Assembly: GCA_019423635.1 (NCBI GenBank)
Contig: JAHZBA010000007.1
Coordinates: 38,346-102,345 of the forward strand
DNA: 64,000 bases
DNA from: Clostridiales bacterium
GTDB taxonomy: Bacteria > Bacillota > Clostridia > Oscillospirales > Oscillospiraceae
Direction of reading: 5' to 3'
The translations under genes were made by a program, and so were the position numbers. This document shows, piece by piece, positions 23,816 through 33,024 of the stretch; position 1 is the stretch's first letter; the number at the start of each line of letters is the position of its first letter. The notes under the pieces were generated by a model. The model did not search any database, had not been told where the DNA came from, and saw only the letters and a list, made by a program, of their open reading frames with translations.

Positions 23816-25256
23816 CACTTTGAGACAGAAGCTGCAGGACCTGGCCGAGCAGCGCGTTGGCGTGCTGAACAAGGCCCAGGAGGCCCTGGACAAAGGCGAC
23901 CGGGAGGGCTACACCGCCGCCATGGAGGACGTGAAGAAGTTCAACGGTCAGCTGTGTGACACCGAGGCTCTGCTGCGGGAGATGGAAAAGCCTGCTCTGG
24001 AGGGCGCCGAAAACAAGGTCCCCGCGGCTCCCGTTGGCGACCAGGCCCGGTATGACCAGGCTGTAAAAGACTTTGCCAAGGCGGCCCGGGCGGGATTTCC
24101 CCGCAACGCCGCCGGCGACATGATGCAGGAGGGGGTGGACGCGGACGGCGGCTACACGGTGCCCCCCGACATCGTGACCCGGATCATCAAACTGAGAGAA
24201 GCCAGGGAGAGCCTTATGGACCTGGTAACCAGGATTCCGGTAACCACCTCCAACGGCCGGCGCACCATCCAGAAGCGCAGCCAGGGCGGGGCCTTTCTCA
24301 CCGTGGAGGAGGCGGCCAAGGTCGGCAAGCTGGCCGGGCCCCAGTACTCCATTATGAACTACAGCATCAAGAAGCGGGGCGGCTACATGGTGGTGACCAA
24401 CGAGCTGCTGGCCGACAGCGACAACAACATCGCCGCCGTGGTACAGGAGTGGCTGGCCGACAGGGACCGGGACACCGGCAACAAGCTGATCCTAGAGCGG
24501 ATCAAGGCCAAGACGGCCACCGACCTGGAGGACCTGGACGGCATCCTGCGGGCGTGGGTTGGCCTGGGCTCCGTTTTCCGCGCTACAAGCCAGCTGGTGA
24601 CCAACGACGATGGCCTGCTCTATCTGGGCACCCTGAAGGACAAGAACGACCGATATCTGCTGACCCCCAACCCCGCGGACCCCAAGGAGCTGCGGCTGTG
24701 CGTGGGCCCCTACACCCTGCCGGTGAAGACCTACGACAACAAGACCATCCCCACGGAGGACGGCAAGGTGCCCATGATCCTGGGCGACCTGCGAGAGGGA
24801 ATCGTGTTCTGGGACCGGCAGCTGATGAGCATTTTGGTGTCCAACACCGCCAGCGCGGGGGACGTGAACGCCTTTGAGCAGGACCTGACCCTGTGGCGCG
24901 GCCTGGTGCGCAACGACTGCACCACCAGGGATGACGAGGCCTTTGTCAACGGCTATATTGCCGTGGACTGGGCAGGCACTCTGGGAACGTTGACCGTGAT
25001 CTCCGCCGCGGGGACTGCCAGCGGCAGCACCAAGCTCACCGTCTCCCCCGCGAAGGCCGCGGGCAATCTCTATAAGTACAAGGCGGCCGCCTCTGAAACC
25101 GCCGTGACCTACGGACAGAACGTGCAGGGCTGGACGGCCTGGGACGGCACCGCCGACATCACCGCCACCTCCGGGCAGGTCATCACCGTTGTGGAGGCCG
25201 ACAGCAGCTATAAGGCCCTGAAGGCCGGCAGCGCAACGGTTGTCTCTAAGGTATGA
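23808..25256 (+). CDS. Major capsid protein, HK97 fold, with extra C-terminal domain
   Basis: 482 residues from ATG 23808 behind GGAGG, overlapping the protease stop. An N-terminal coiled-coil scaffold-like delta region (about 1-75), then the HK97 capsid part beginning near DADGGYTVPPDIV and ending near YIAVDWAG (about 385). About 95 more residues follow (GTASGSTKLTVSPAKAAGN ... WTAWDGTADIT), a repeat-like beta domain not part of the basic fold. It may be a surface decoration domain. Confidence 0.92.
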   Translation: MHDTLRQKLQDLAEQRVGVLNKAQEALDKGDREGYTAAMEDVKKFNGQLCDTEALLREMEKPALEGAENKVPAAPVGDQARYDQAVKDFAKAARAGFPRNAAGDMMQEGVDADGGYTVPPDIVTRIIKLREARESLMDLVTRIPVTTSNGRRTIQKRSQGGAFLTVEEAAKVGKLAGPQYSIMNYSIKKRGGYMVVTNELLADSDNNIAAVVQEWLADRDRDTGNKLILERIKAKTATDLEDLDGILRAWVGLGSVFRATSQLVTNDDGLLYLGTLKDKNDRYLLTPNPADPKELRLCVGPYTLPVKTYDNKTIPTEDGKVPMILGDLREGIVFWDRQLMSILVSNTASAGDVNAFEQDLTLWRGLVRNDCTTRDDEAFVNGYIAVDWAGTLGTLTVISAAGTASGSTKLTVSPAKAAGNLYKYKAAASETAVTYGQNVQGWTAWDGTADITATSGQVITVVEADSSYKALKAGSATVVSKV

Positions 25257-25624
25257 CATACCCGGTGCCGAGGGCCTTTCTGCTGGCCTACTGCCGGATT
25301 GACGAACTGAGCCCCGAGGAGGAGCCGGTTCTGGAGGCGTTCGCGGAGGCTGCGGAGACGTACCTCACCCAGGCGGGGATCTCGGAGCCCGCGGAAGATG
25401 ACGCTTCTCGCCGGGCCATGTACGAGCTGTGCCTGGCGGCCCTGGTGCTGGACTTCTGGGACCGCCGGGGCGCCGTGGACGGTGGCCGAGGGAATTACTC
25501 AGTCGCCGACAACGTGACCTTCCGGAGGAACCTGAACCAGCTGAAGCTGACGGAACCTGTGCGGGGCCCCGGCGTGGATGTGTCCAAGTCGGACACATCC
25601 ACGGGAAAGGGCGGTGAGGGGTGA
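25253..25624 (+). CDS. Head-tail connector protein (gp6-like)
   Basis: 123 residues from ATG 25253, ATGA overlap with the capsid gene. Helical, with LLAYCRIDEL and an LCLAALVLDFWDRRGAV helix as in phage head-tail connector (HK97 gp6 / SPP1 gp15-like) proteins. The tail VDVSKSDTSTG is encoded by a 13-bp-arm inverted repeat. Confidence 0.8.
   Translation: MTYPVPRAFLLAYCRIDELSPEEEPVLEAFAEAAETYLTQAGISEPAEDDASRRAMYELCLAALVLDFWDRRGAVDGGRGNYSVADNVTFRRNLNQLKLTEPVRGPGVDVSKSDTSTGKGGEG
25573..25603. repeat. Perfect 13-bp-arm inverted repeat
   Basis: CGTGGATGTGTCC, loop AAGTC, then its exact complement. It is the longest copy of the GTGTCC / GGACAC family and lies at the 3' end of the connector gene, where it encodes VSKSDT. 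No T run follows, so it is not a simple terminator. Confidence 0.65.
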
Positions 25625-25974
25625 TGTACGTCAACGCCGGCAAGCTGGACAAGCGGATCAGGATTTACCGGAAGCCGCAGACGGGGCCGGGCGGGTTTCT
25701 GCCGGAGGGAGCGAAGCCGGAGCTGGTGCGAAAATGCTGGGCGGAGTTCAGCCAGATCAGCGGCACGGAGATGGTCAAGGCCAACGCGGACTTCGGGGAG
25801 GTCAAGGCCCGGTTTTTGATTCGGTACACGCGAACCGCGATCGACCGGAAGATGTTTGTGCGGTACGCGGGGAACGACTACGAGATCCTGTACATCAACC
25901 CCTATGGGGACACAGGAGAGTATCTGGAGCTCTGGTGCAAGTGGCTGGAGCCGGGGAGGCGTTATGACGGTTGA
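25624..25974 (+). CDS. Head closure / head-tail adaptor protein
   Basis: 116 residues from ATG 25624 (a GTG one codon earlier is possible). Beta-rich, with LDKRIRIYRKP at the start and RYAGNDYEILYINPYG near the end, the pattern of SPP1 gp16-like head-closure proteins. Overlaps the next start by 11 bp. Confidence 0.8.
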   Translation: MYVNAGKLDKRIRIYRKPQTGPGGFLPEGAKPELVRKCWAEFSQISGTEMVKANADFGEVKARFLIRYTRTAIDRKMFVRYAGNDYEILYINPYGDTGEYLELWCKWLEPGRRYDG

Positions 25975-26296
25975 TGAGAAGATTCTGGCCGCGGTGACGC
26001 CGCTGGTGCCGGAGTGCGCGGAGAACCTGTACGGCGGCGACGCGGAGGAGTACTGCACGTACAACTACAACGAGATCCCGGCGGGGTTCGGGGACAACAC
26101 CGCCCATGCGGTGCGGTACCTCTGCCAGGTCCACTGGTTTCTGCCGCTGCGCCGGCAGCCCCGACCCAAGAAAAAGGAGCTGCGGCAGGCGTTGGCGGCA
26201 CAGCGGGGATTCACTGTACCGGAGATCGTCAACGCCTCGGACGAGATCGGACAGCACTATGTGTACGAGTTCCAGGCCGTGGACGGGGAGGTTTGA
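25964..26296 (+). CDS. Phage tail/head connector protein, unassigned
   Basis: 110 residues from ATG 25964. No signature I can name with certainty; position between head closure and the gp10-like protein suggests a connector or tail-completion role. Contains GDNTAHAVRYLCQVHWFLPL. Confidence 0.65.
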   Translation: MTVDEKILAAVTPLVPECAENLYGGDAEEYCTYNYNEIPAGFGDNTAHAVRYLCQVHWFLPLRRQPRPKKKELRQALAAQRGFTVPEIVNASDEIGQHYVYEFQAVDGEV

Positions 26297-26297
26297 T

Positions 26298-26714
26298 ATG
26301 GCACAGCTGAATTTTTCAGGCCTTGATGATTTGGTGCTGTCCTTTCAGGAGATAGAGGATATCCCTGACGATGTGGCAGAGGCCATGTTGCAGGCTGAGG
26401 CAGAGATTGTAGAACAAGCTCAGATTGCCTACGGGGTGCAGATGGGCGTCTACCGCACCGGAGAGACGCTGGCGTCTATCCGGCCCGGCAAAATGAAACG
26501 GGGACGGAACGGAGGAAGAATGATCTATGTGACGCCCCAGGGCATCAATGACCGTGGAGAGAGAAATGCCGCCGTGGCTTTTATCAATGAATACGGAAAA
26601 CGGAACCAGGCTCCCAGACCTTTTATTGCCACCGCCAATGAGGCCGCGGCTATCTCGGCAGTTGACGCTGCGGCAAAAATCTACGACGAGTTTTTGAAAT
26701 CAAAAAATCTGTGA
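26298..26714 (+). CDS. HK97 gp10-like tail completion protein
   Basis: 138 residues from ATG 26298. N-terminal LNFSGLDDLVLSFQEIEDIPDDVAEAML, then YRTGETLASIRP and the closing INEYGKRNQAPRPFIATA. This last block is typical of HK97 gp10-like proteins, which finish the tail so it can join the head. Confidence 0.85.
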   Translation: MAQLNFSGLDDLVLSFQEIEDIPDDVAEAMLQAEAEIVEQAQIAYGVQMGVYRTGETLASIRPGKMKRGRNGGRMIYVTPQGINDRGERNAAVAFINEYGKRNQAPRPFIATANEAAAISAVDAAAKIYDEFLKSKNL

Positions 26715-26727
26715 GGAGGAAACAACT

Positions 26728-27387
26728 ATGGAATACGGCGCGAAATACATCCGGCACGCTCCGTTCGCGAAGGAGAACCCGGAGCCGGCGGGAAAGCTCC
26801 CCAAGTACGATACCGCGGTGGGCGTTGGATCTCTGAACAAGGTGACGGAGAACATTACCTTTAACGAGGCAAAGGGCTACGGGGACAACCACCTGGTGGT
26901 TTACGTCAACAAGTTCAAGGAGGCCATCCTCAGCGTGGAGACCACGGAAATTCCCCGCACGGTCATGGCCTCGGTCTCCGGAGCGGAGATCGAGGCGGGA
27001 GACCACGAGAACATCTGGTTCGGAGACAGCGACAAGCCCCCCTATGGCGGCTTGGGCTACTACGTCAATATGATCCTGGACGACGGTCGGGACGTGTGCA
27101 TGGGGCTTTTCTATCCCAAAACCAAAGCTATGCTCCAGGGAGGCGAGTACAACACCAACGGCGACAACATTACGCTAGCCACCGGCAAGCTCCAGTTCAC
27201 TGCTTCTTCCTGCAACAACGGAAAGTGGCGGTGCTTCTCGCCGCTCTTCGAGACGGAGGACGAGGCGGCGGCCTGGGTGGACGGAATGTTCACAGGTACC
27301 AGCACGTCCATTGATGCAGACTCATTGGAAGCCGCTATGGCGCAGACGGCGTCCGCCAAAAGCAAGGCTGGGACTGAGACGCTGTGA
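26728..27387 (+). CDS. Major tail tube protein
   Basis: 219 residues from ATG 26728 behind GAGGAGG. Contains the phi13-type major tail protein pattern (YDTAVGVGSLNKVTENI ... IPRTVMASVSGAEIE ... PPYGGLGYYV). It polymerises around the tape measure protein. Stop overlaps the next start (TGATG). Confidence 0.88.
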   Translation: MEYGAKYIRHAPFAKENPEPAGKLPKYDTAVGVGSLNKVTENITFNEAKGYGDNHLVVYVNKFKEAILSVETTEIPRTVMASVSGAEIEAGDHENIWFGDSDKPPYGGLGYYVNMILDDGRDVCMGLFYPKTKAMLQGGEYNTNGDNITLATGKLQFTASSCNNGKWRCFSPLFETEDEAAAWVDGMFTGTSTSIDADSLEAAMAQTASAKSKAGTETL

Positions 27388-27920
27388 TGCGGACGGTGCC
27401 GGTGCTCCTGGGAGGCGTGACGTACCACCTTCTCCTCAACGGGGCGGCGCTCTTTGATCTCTACGACAAATTCGGAGACAAGGGGTCCCTGGCAGATCAC
27501 CTCCAGGGCAGCGGTCGGACGGCGTTTGACAACACCTGCGCCTTTTTGACCATTCTCACGGAGCAGGGGGAGCTGTGGCGGCGGTACCTGGGGTACGGCC
27601 ACGGCCCCCTGCCCACAACTAGAAACATCCGGGATTTGATTTCCCGTTCCGGTGTGGGATTGGCAAAAATCTACGTAATGCGCGCTCTGATCTCCGGATT
27701 GCATCAGGACTATGCAGAAAAACCGAAAATGATGGACAAGGGGCTCCAATCTCTGCAAGAGAAGACCGGCAACGGGCTCACCCGCGGAAAATATCTCCAA
27801 ATCACAACACAAATTCTGGGGCTTGATGTCCGTGAGGCGCTGCTGCTGCCGGTGGGGCTGGTATTTGACATGCTGGAGTTAGAGCGCCAGCGGCGTGACA
27901 ATGGAAAGAAAGGGGCGTAG
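27387..27920 (+). CDS. Tail assembly chaperone
   Basis: 177 residues from ATG 27387. Helical; position between tail tube and tape measure genes and overlapping start fit tail assembly chaperones. No second overlapping frame for a programmed frameshift product is visible; the protein seems to be one long polypeptide. Confidence 0.7.
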   Translation: MRTVPVLLGGVTYHLLLNGAALFDLYDKFGDKGSLADHLQGSGRTAFDNTCAFLTILTEQGELWRRYLGYGHGPLPTTRNIRDLISRSGVGLAKIYVMRALISGLHQDYAEKPKMMDKGLQSLQEKTGNGLTRGKYLQITTQILGLDVREALLLPVGLVFDMLELERQRRDNGKKGA

Positions 27921-27926
27921 CAGGCC

Positions 27927-30900
27927 ATGGCGGTGCGGACAATCACAACGCGGCTGGCGGTAGATGGCGAGGCGGCCTTTAAGAAGGCCATAACCGGTGT
28001 CAACGCGGAGCTGCGGGTGCTGCGGAGCGAGCTAACGCTCTCGGAGACCCAGTTTAAGGGCCAGGCCAACACCCTGGACGCTTTGAAGAGTAAGCAGGAC
28101 ATTTTGTCACGGACATATGAACAGCAGGCAGAGAAAGTCCGGGCGCTGGAGCAGGCGGTGCGGGACGCTACAGAGGCCTACGGCGCCTCGGACACCACCA
28201 CGCTCCGGTATCAGAACAGCCTGAACCAGGCCCAGAAAGAGCTGCTGGGGCTGGGGGAGCAGCTGGAGGCTGTCAACGGCTACATGAAAGAAGCGGAAGC
28301 CAGCGCGACACATACCGCCAGCTCTATTGACGAGTTCGGCAACCGCACAAAGGCCGCCGGGGACTCTGTGCACACTCTAGCCACTGCCCTGGCGGCGGCG
28401 GGGGTAGCACGTGGCATTGACGAGATTGCAAAGGCACTCCTGGATTGTGTGGATGCCTCCAAGCAGTTCCAGAGTGATTTTACGGGCGTTGCCAAGACGG
28501 TGGAGGGCACGGAGCAGCAGATGGCCGAGCTTCGCGACGGAATCAAACAGATGTCCCTGGACATTCCCGCCACAACAACGGCCATCTCCAAAGTGGCGGA
28601 GTCTGCCGGTCAGCTGGGCATCGCGCGGGAAAATGTTCTGGATTTTACCAGGGTTATGATCGACCTGGACGAGACTACGGATCTGACCGCCGAGAACGGG
28701 GCGAAATCCCTTGCCCGGTTCGCAAATGTTACGCGGATGCAGGCAGAGGACTATTCCCGCCTTGGCAGTGTGATTGTGGATTTGGGCAACAACTTTGCCA
28801 CATCAGAATCCGAAATCACGGCCATGGGTACCCGGCTGGCCGCCGCCGGGACTCTGGCCAAAATGACGCAACCGGAGATCCTTGCTCTGGGCGCCGCCAT
28901 GAGCAGTGTGGGAATCGAAGCGGAAGCCGGCGGCACCGCCATGACCCAGACACTGACCGCTATTGAGAGCGCGGTGACCAAGGGCGGCAGCAAACTAGCT
29001 GAGTTCGCGCGGATTGCCGGGATGTCCTCCCAGGAATTCTCCAAGGCCTGGAATGCAAGCTCTGTCTCCGCTCTGCAGGCCTTTATTGCGGGCCTTGCCC
29101 GGCTGGATCAGCAGGGGGAAAGCGCCACGCTGGTGCTGGACGAGCTGGGGCTCTCCGGCATCCGGCAGAGCAATATGCTCAAGTCCCTGGCGCTGGCCTC
29201 TGACCAGATGACAGGTGCCATCGACCGCGCTAACCAGGCTTGGGCAGAAAACACCGCTTTGACGACAGAGGCCTCAAAACGGTACGCGGATGATGCGGCG
29301 AAATTTGAAATTTTCGGCAATGCGGCCAACAATGCCGCGGTTGCCGTAGGCGACGCCCTGCGGCCTGCTCTGGGCGATTTGGCGGAGGCCGGTACAGAGG
29401 GATTTGCCTGGGCTGCTGAGTTCATCGAGGAAAACCCCTGGCTGGTGCAGGCCATTGCCGGCGTGACAGCAGCGCTCGGTATTTTTGCGGCCGGGATTGC
29501 TGCCTATGAAATGAAAACAAAGGCCGCTGCAGTTGCGCAAACAGCGCTAAACGCCGCAATGAACATGAATCCAGCGATTGCTATCACATCTGCAATCGTT
29601 GGATTGACCGTTGCCATGTCGGCTTTTGCGTCATCTGTAGATAACGCTGTTTCCCGGACGGACAGCCTGATGCACAGCCTGACAGAATCCAGTGAAGCCT
29701 ACCAGGAAACTATTGGATCTATTCAGGAAGAATCTGCACATATACAGGCGTCCATTTCTGTCCTGGAGGAGCTGGCGGCGGCGGAGAACAAGACCGCCGC
29801 CCAGAAAGAGTCCATCCGAATACTGGTGGACGAGTTGAATCAGTCTGTTCCAAACCTGGCGCTGGCGTATAACGAGCAGACCGACTCTTTGAACATGACA
29901 GCAGATGCTGTGCGCCGGATGGTGGAGGCGGAGGCAGAAAGACAGCTGCAGGCTGAAGCTATTGGCCGGATGACGGAACTCTATAAGGAGCAAGCGCAGA
30001 TCGAGGAGCGGCTGGCCCAGGCTCAGGAAGAGCTGAATGGCCAGATGCAAAATGTGTCTCAGTACATCGGGACCTACGGGAGGTCTGTTTCCGGCGTGGA
30101 GCAGAGCGTCCAGGATCTGACCGACGCGCTGGCCGCCAATCAGGCGGAGTATGACGCCCTGGCGGAGAAGCTCAGCGGCGCCGGGGACGCCGCCGAACGG
30201 ACTGGGAACGCCATGGCCGGCGCCCAGGTATCTGTGACGGAGATGACTGCGGCCGCGGCGGAGCTGGAGGAGGCCTCTTTGTATGCAGCCGGGGCCCAGG
30301 ACACGCTGGCCGACGCGCTCAAAGAGCAGACGGACGCCGGCAGCCTCAGTCTGGATACCACCCTGAAGCTGATCGAGGCCGGATACGGCGCCGCCCTGGC
30401 CATTGATACGGAGACCGGCTCCGTGACGCTGGACAAGGCGGCCTACATCGAGTTGGCCCAGGCCAAGATTGACGATCAGCTGGCATCGCTGGAGACCCAG
30501 AAGCAGGCAATTATCACCGCGGCGAAGCTGGCGGAGGAAGAGCAAGCGGCGCAGCGGGCCGGGAGTGCCTACTGGTCCATGGCCGGCGCCAAGGCCGCGG
30601 CGGAGGCCCCGGACACCACGGCTCTGGACGCCCAGATCGCCGCCCTCAAGCGGGCCAGAGAGGCTCTGGGAAGCTACAGCGGCGCCGCCATCGGCGCGGC
30701 CCGGAGCTCTGGATCTGCCAGCAAGGCCATTAAGACCCAGGCCCAGCAGGATTTGGAAGCGTACAAGAACCTGAAAGCGGAACTGGACCACCAGAAGGCC
30801 ATGGATCTGGTCTCTGAGCAGGATTACTATGACAAGCTGAAGGAGTACCGGGACCAATACCTGACAGACAAAGGGAATCTCTCCGAATATCGCCGGGTCA

Positions 30901-31781
30901 CGGAGCAGATTTACGAGTACGACAAGCAGCTGGCGGAGGACGAGGCTGGTCTCTGGGCCGAACAGACAGAGGCCCTGACAGACGAGCTGGAAAACCGGGT
31001 CCAGAGCATCCAGAGCCAGCGGAAAAGCATGGAGCAGGCCCTCTCTGGATATGGGGACCTGTTTACAGTTAAGGACGACCGCATGAGCCTGGAGAGCATC
31101 CAGGAGCAGATTGATGCCATCAACCGGTACGAGGAGGCCATGACCGGGCTTCGGGAGCGGGGACTCAGCCAGGATCTTCTGGATGAGATTCTGGCCATGA
31201 ATGTGGATGAGGCCACGGAGTACGGCGAGCAGCTGCTGGCCATGTCGGACAGCCAGTGGGAGCAGTACAACGCCCTGTGGGACGAGAAGCAGCTGCGGGC
31301 CGCCCAGGTGGCGGAGGAGTTTTACAAGAATCAACTCCAGACTCTGGAGTTGGAGTATAACGTCAAGCTGGAGCAGGCGCTGGAAGGGTTGACGAATACG
31401 GCCTTTCAGAGTGGAGAGGATACCGCCCAGGGCCTCATTGACGGTCTTGCTTCGAAAGAGGAGGCGGTCTATGCCAAGGCCCGGGCTATGGAGCAGGAAG
31501 TGGCCCGGATACTGCGGGATGCGTGGAAGGATATCCCCTCCAACGCAGAAATTGCCGCCCGGATGAACACCACTGCTCTCCAGACAGAGCCGCCAGCTAC
31601 CGCTGGGGATGTGCGGGGCGCCATTGCGGCTGGAGTTAACGGCCTGGCAGCTCAGGAACGGCCGCTCTATGTGACTGTGAAATCTACCATGAATGTGGAC
31701 AGCAGGGAATTCTTTACGCAAACGCTTCCTGTGCAAAGGGCGGTGGCCCGGGCTAATCCGGAGACCATGGACGACAAGTGA
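27927..31781 (+). CDS. Tail tape measure protein, TP901 type
   Basis: 1284 residues from ATG 27927. N-terminal coiled coil, the TP901 core domain (VAKTVEGTEQQMAELRDGI ... VAESAGQLGI ... DETTDLTAENGAKSLARFA, about 180-340), two hydrophobic segments (about 510-530 and 548-570) that would enter the host membrane, then long coiled coil repeats to the C-terminus. Its length sets tail length, here roughly 130-190 nm by the usual relation. Confidence 0.95.
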   Translation: MAVRTITTRLAVDGEAAFKKAITGVNAELRVLRSELTLSETQFKGQANTLDALKSKQDILSRTYEQQAEKVRALEQAVRDATEAYGASDTTTLRYQNSLNQAQKELLGLGEQLEAVNGYMKEAEASATHTASSIDEFGNRTKAAGDSVHTLATALAAAGVARGIDEIAKALLDCVDASKQFQSDFTGVAKTVEGTEQQMAELRDGIKQMSLDIPATTTAISKVAESAGQLGIARENVLDFTRVMIDLDETTDLTAENGAKSLARFANVTRMQAEDYSRLGSVIVDLGNNFATSESEITAMGTRLAAAGTLAKMTQPEILALGAAMSSVGIEAEAGGTAMTQTLTAIESAVTKGGSKLAEFARIAGMSSQEFSKAWNASSVSALQAFIAGLARLDQQGESATLVLDELGLSGIRQSNMLKSLALASDQMTGAIDRANQAWAENTALTTEASKRYADDAAKFEIFGNAANNAAVAVGDALRPALGDLAEAGTEGFAWAAEFIEENPWLVQAIAGVTAALGIFAAGIAAYEMKTKAAAVAQTALNAAMNMNPAIAITSAIVGLTVAMSAFASSVDNAVSRTDSLMHSLTESSEAYQETIGSIQEESAHIQASISVLEELAAAENKTAAQKESIRILVDELNQSVPNLALAYNEQTDSLNMTADAVRRMVEAEAERQLQAEAIGRMTELYKEQAQIEERLAQAQEELNGQMQNVSQYIGTYGRSVSGVEQSVQDLTDALAANQAEYDALAEKLSGAGDAAERTGNAMAGAQVSVTEMTAAAAELEEASLYAAGAQDTLADALKEQTDAGSLSLDTTLKLIEAGYGAALAIDTETGSVTLDKAAYIELAQAKIDDQLASLETQKQAIITAAKLAEEEQAAQRAGSAYWSMAGAKAAAEAPDTTALDAQIAALKRAREALGSYSGAAIGAARSSGSASKAIKTQAQQDLEAYKNLKAELDHQKAMDLVSEQDYYDKLKEYRDQYLTDKGNLSEYRRVTEQIYEYDKQLAEDEAGLWAEQTEALTDELENRVQSIQSQRKSMEQALSGYGDLFTVKDDRMSLESIQEQIDAINRYEEAMTGLRERGLSQDLLDEILAMNVDEATEYGEQLLAMSDSQWEQYNALWDEKQLRAAQVAEEFYKNQLQTLELEYNVKLEQALEGLTNTAFQSGEDTAQGLIDGLASKEEAVYAKARAMEQEVARILRDAWKDIPSNAEIAARMNTTALQTEPPATAGDVRGAIAAGVNGLAAQERPLYVTVKSTMNVDSREFFTQTLPVQRAVARANPETMDDK

Positions 31782-31795
31782 GGGGGATGGATGAA

Positions 31796-32179
31796 ATGGA
31801 CCAGATCCTATTGAATGGCTTCCGGCTGCCGCAGGTCAGCTTTGACCAGTATGCCTGTTGGGAGGAGCCTTTGACTAGGCAGGTGACGATGGCCTCCGGG
31901 CGGGTAGTGCTGGAGCGGATTGGAACGGCCTACAAGGTCTGGAAGGCCCGGTGGTCCTATGACTATCTGGAAGACGAGATCTGTCGGCCGACGCTGGAAA
32001 TTCTGCGGTCCGGAGGTCCGGTGATCTCCTCTGTACTGCCGGACAACGGCAACGAAATGATTACATCGACCTTTATCGTGGAGTCTATTACGGAACCCAC
32101 ATTTCTGATTGACGACGGTAACCGGCCTATCTGGCACGGATTGGGATTCGTTCTGCGAGAGGAACGGCCCCATGCTTGA
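31796..32179 (+). CDS. Distal-tail-like phage protein
   Basis: 127 residues from ATG 31796, nine bases after GAGGGGG; an in-frame ATG at 31787 directly abuts that site and is unlikely. Position after the tape measure gene suggests a distal tail or baseplate component. Contains ERIGTAYKVWKARWSYDYL. Family not certain. Confidence 0.65.
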   Translation: MDQILLNGFRLPQVSFDQYACWEEPLTRQVTMASGRVVLERIGTAYKVWKARWSYDYLEDEICRPTLEILRSGGPVISSVLPDNGNEMITSTFIVESITEPTFLIDDGNRPIWHGLGFVLREERPHA

Positions 32180-32247
32180 GCGATCCTCTGGCATGGAGTA
32201 GACTGTCTACCTCCGCGAAGAACGCCCCCACTGAGAAAGGAGCCAAT

Positions 32248-32404
32248 ATGAACGAACTTATCACCCACATCATCACTTTAGAGCTCGAAAGTGCGGGGGG
32301 GGGGGGCAACCCTTGAAACCCTTGCGCCGCAAGACATTGCGGGCTTAGCCCTCCTGCTGAAAGACGGGCGTGTGGCGCTGCTGAGTCTGGAGGCGGCGCG
32401 ATGA
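32248..32404 (+). CDS. Small gene with poly-G tract, likely phase-variable (sequenced state frame-broken)
   Basis: ATG 32248 behind AAAGGAG. The frame reads MNELITHIITLELESAGGGG and hits TGA at 32314-32316 after a G12 run (32295-32306). Removing one G joins it to a coding-like frame (ATLETLAPQDIAGLALLLKD, then GRVALLSLEAAR) that stops at 32402-32404, overlapping the fibre start at 32401 by ATGA. A homologous ending (LFLDDGRVALLRL) sits after the second poly-G tract at 38103, so the downstream frame is probably real. In the joined form about 51 residues; it would carry ribosomes to the fibre start. Confidence 0.65.
32295..32306 (+). repeat. Homopolymeric G12 tract
   Basis: Twelve consecutive G inside the small gene before fibre 1. 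G11 or G14 would restore the long frame. Homopolymers of this length slip during replication, and are also prone to sequencing error. Confidence 0.8.
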
Positions 32405-33009
32405 AGGACACGATTATCACCGGGAATGGCCTCAGCCGGAGCATCAAGGCGCCCGCCAATCTCAAGCAGCAGGTCACGGATCTGGACAGCCTGCTGGATC
32501 TGCTGATTGCTGGGTTGCCCTGCGACATCGGGCCGCTGAACGAGGCCGGGTGCCAGCAGATCGGGGATGCGCTGAACAAGGCAAATCTGCTCAAGGACGT
32601 CACCGCGGCCCTCTACGGGCTGACGGGGGAGGCCGTGCTGGATGAGGTGTTGGCGAAGGCCAGGGAGCTGATTGCGAACATTTCAAATGTCGCAAATGCA
32701 AAATCCTATTTTGAGCATGGTGAGTATACCGGAGTTGGAAACAAGACCAAAACTCTTTCGTTTTCTTTTCTTCCGCAGATTCTTTTAGTTATGCAGACAA
32801 ATGTAAATAATGGGAATTTTCTGTTATACACAAGAGGGATAAAAGGAATTCTTTCTTTTTATGTATCCTATTTTGGAAATGCGTCTCCAAGTACCCAATA
32901 CGGTTTTCCGGTTACGTTGTCTGGAAACTCCATCTCCTGGACAGGAGATAATGCGGCTAGTGCAATGAATTATTCCGGATATACTTACGCCTATTTTTGT
33001 ATTGGCTAA
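32401..33009 (+). CDS. Tail fibre protein 1 (variable C-terminus)
   Basis: 202 residues from ATG 32401. The first 90 or so residues (SIKAPANLKQQVTDLDSLL, LNKANLLKD, TAALYGLTGEAVLDEV) are nearly identical, in DNA too, to fibre 2 at 38204. The C-terminal 110 residues are AT-rich, beta-rich, aromatic and unrelated to fibre 2. The ATG has no strong ribosome binding site of its own and overlaps the upstream frame's stop, so it appears to depend on coupled translation through the poly-G gene. Confidence 0.75.
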   Translation: MKDTIITGNGLSRSIKAPANLKQQVTDLDSLLDLLIAGLPCDIGPLNEAGCQQIGDALNKANLLKDVTAALYGLTGEAVLDEVLAKARELIANISNVANAKSYFEHGEYTGVGNKTKTLSFSFLPQILLVMQTNVNNGNFLLYTRGIKGILSFYVSYFGNASPSTQYGFPVTLSGNSISWTGDNAASAMNYSGYTYAYFCIG

Positions 33010-33024
33010 GAAAGGAGGCCCGCG

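Noticed and set aside
29631..31736. 701-codon open frame on the minus strand
   Set aside because: Shadow of the tape measure gene; no start site or motif.
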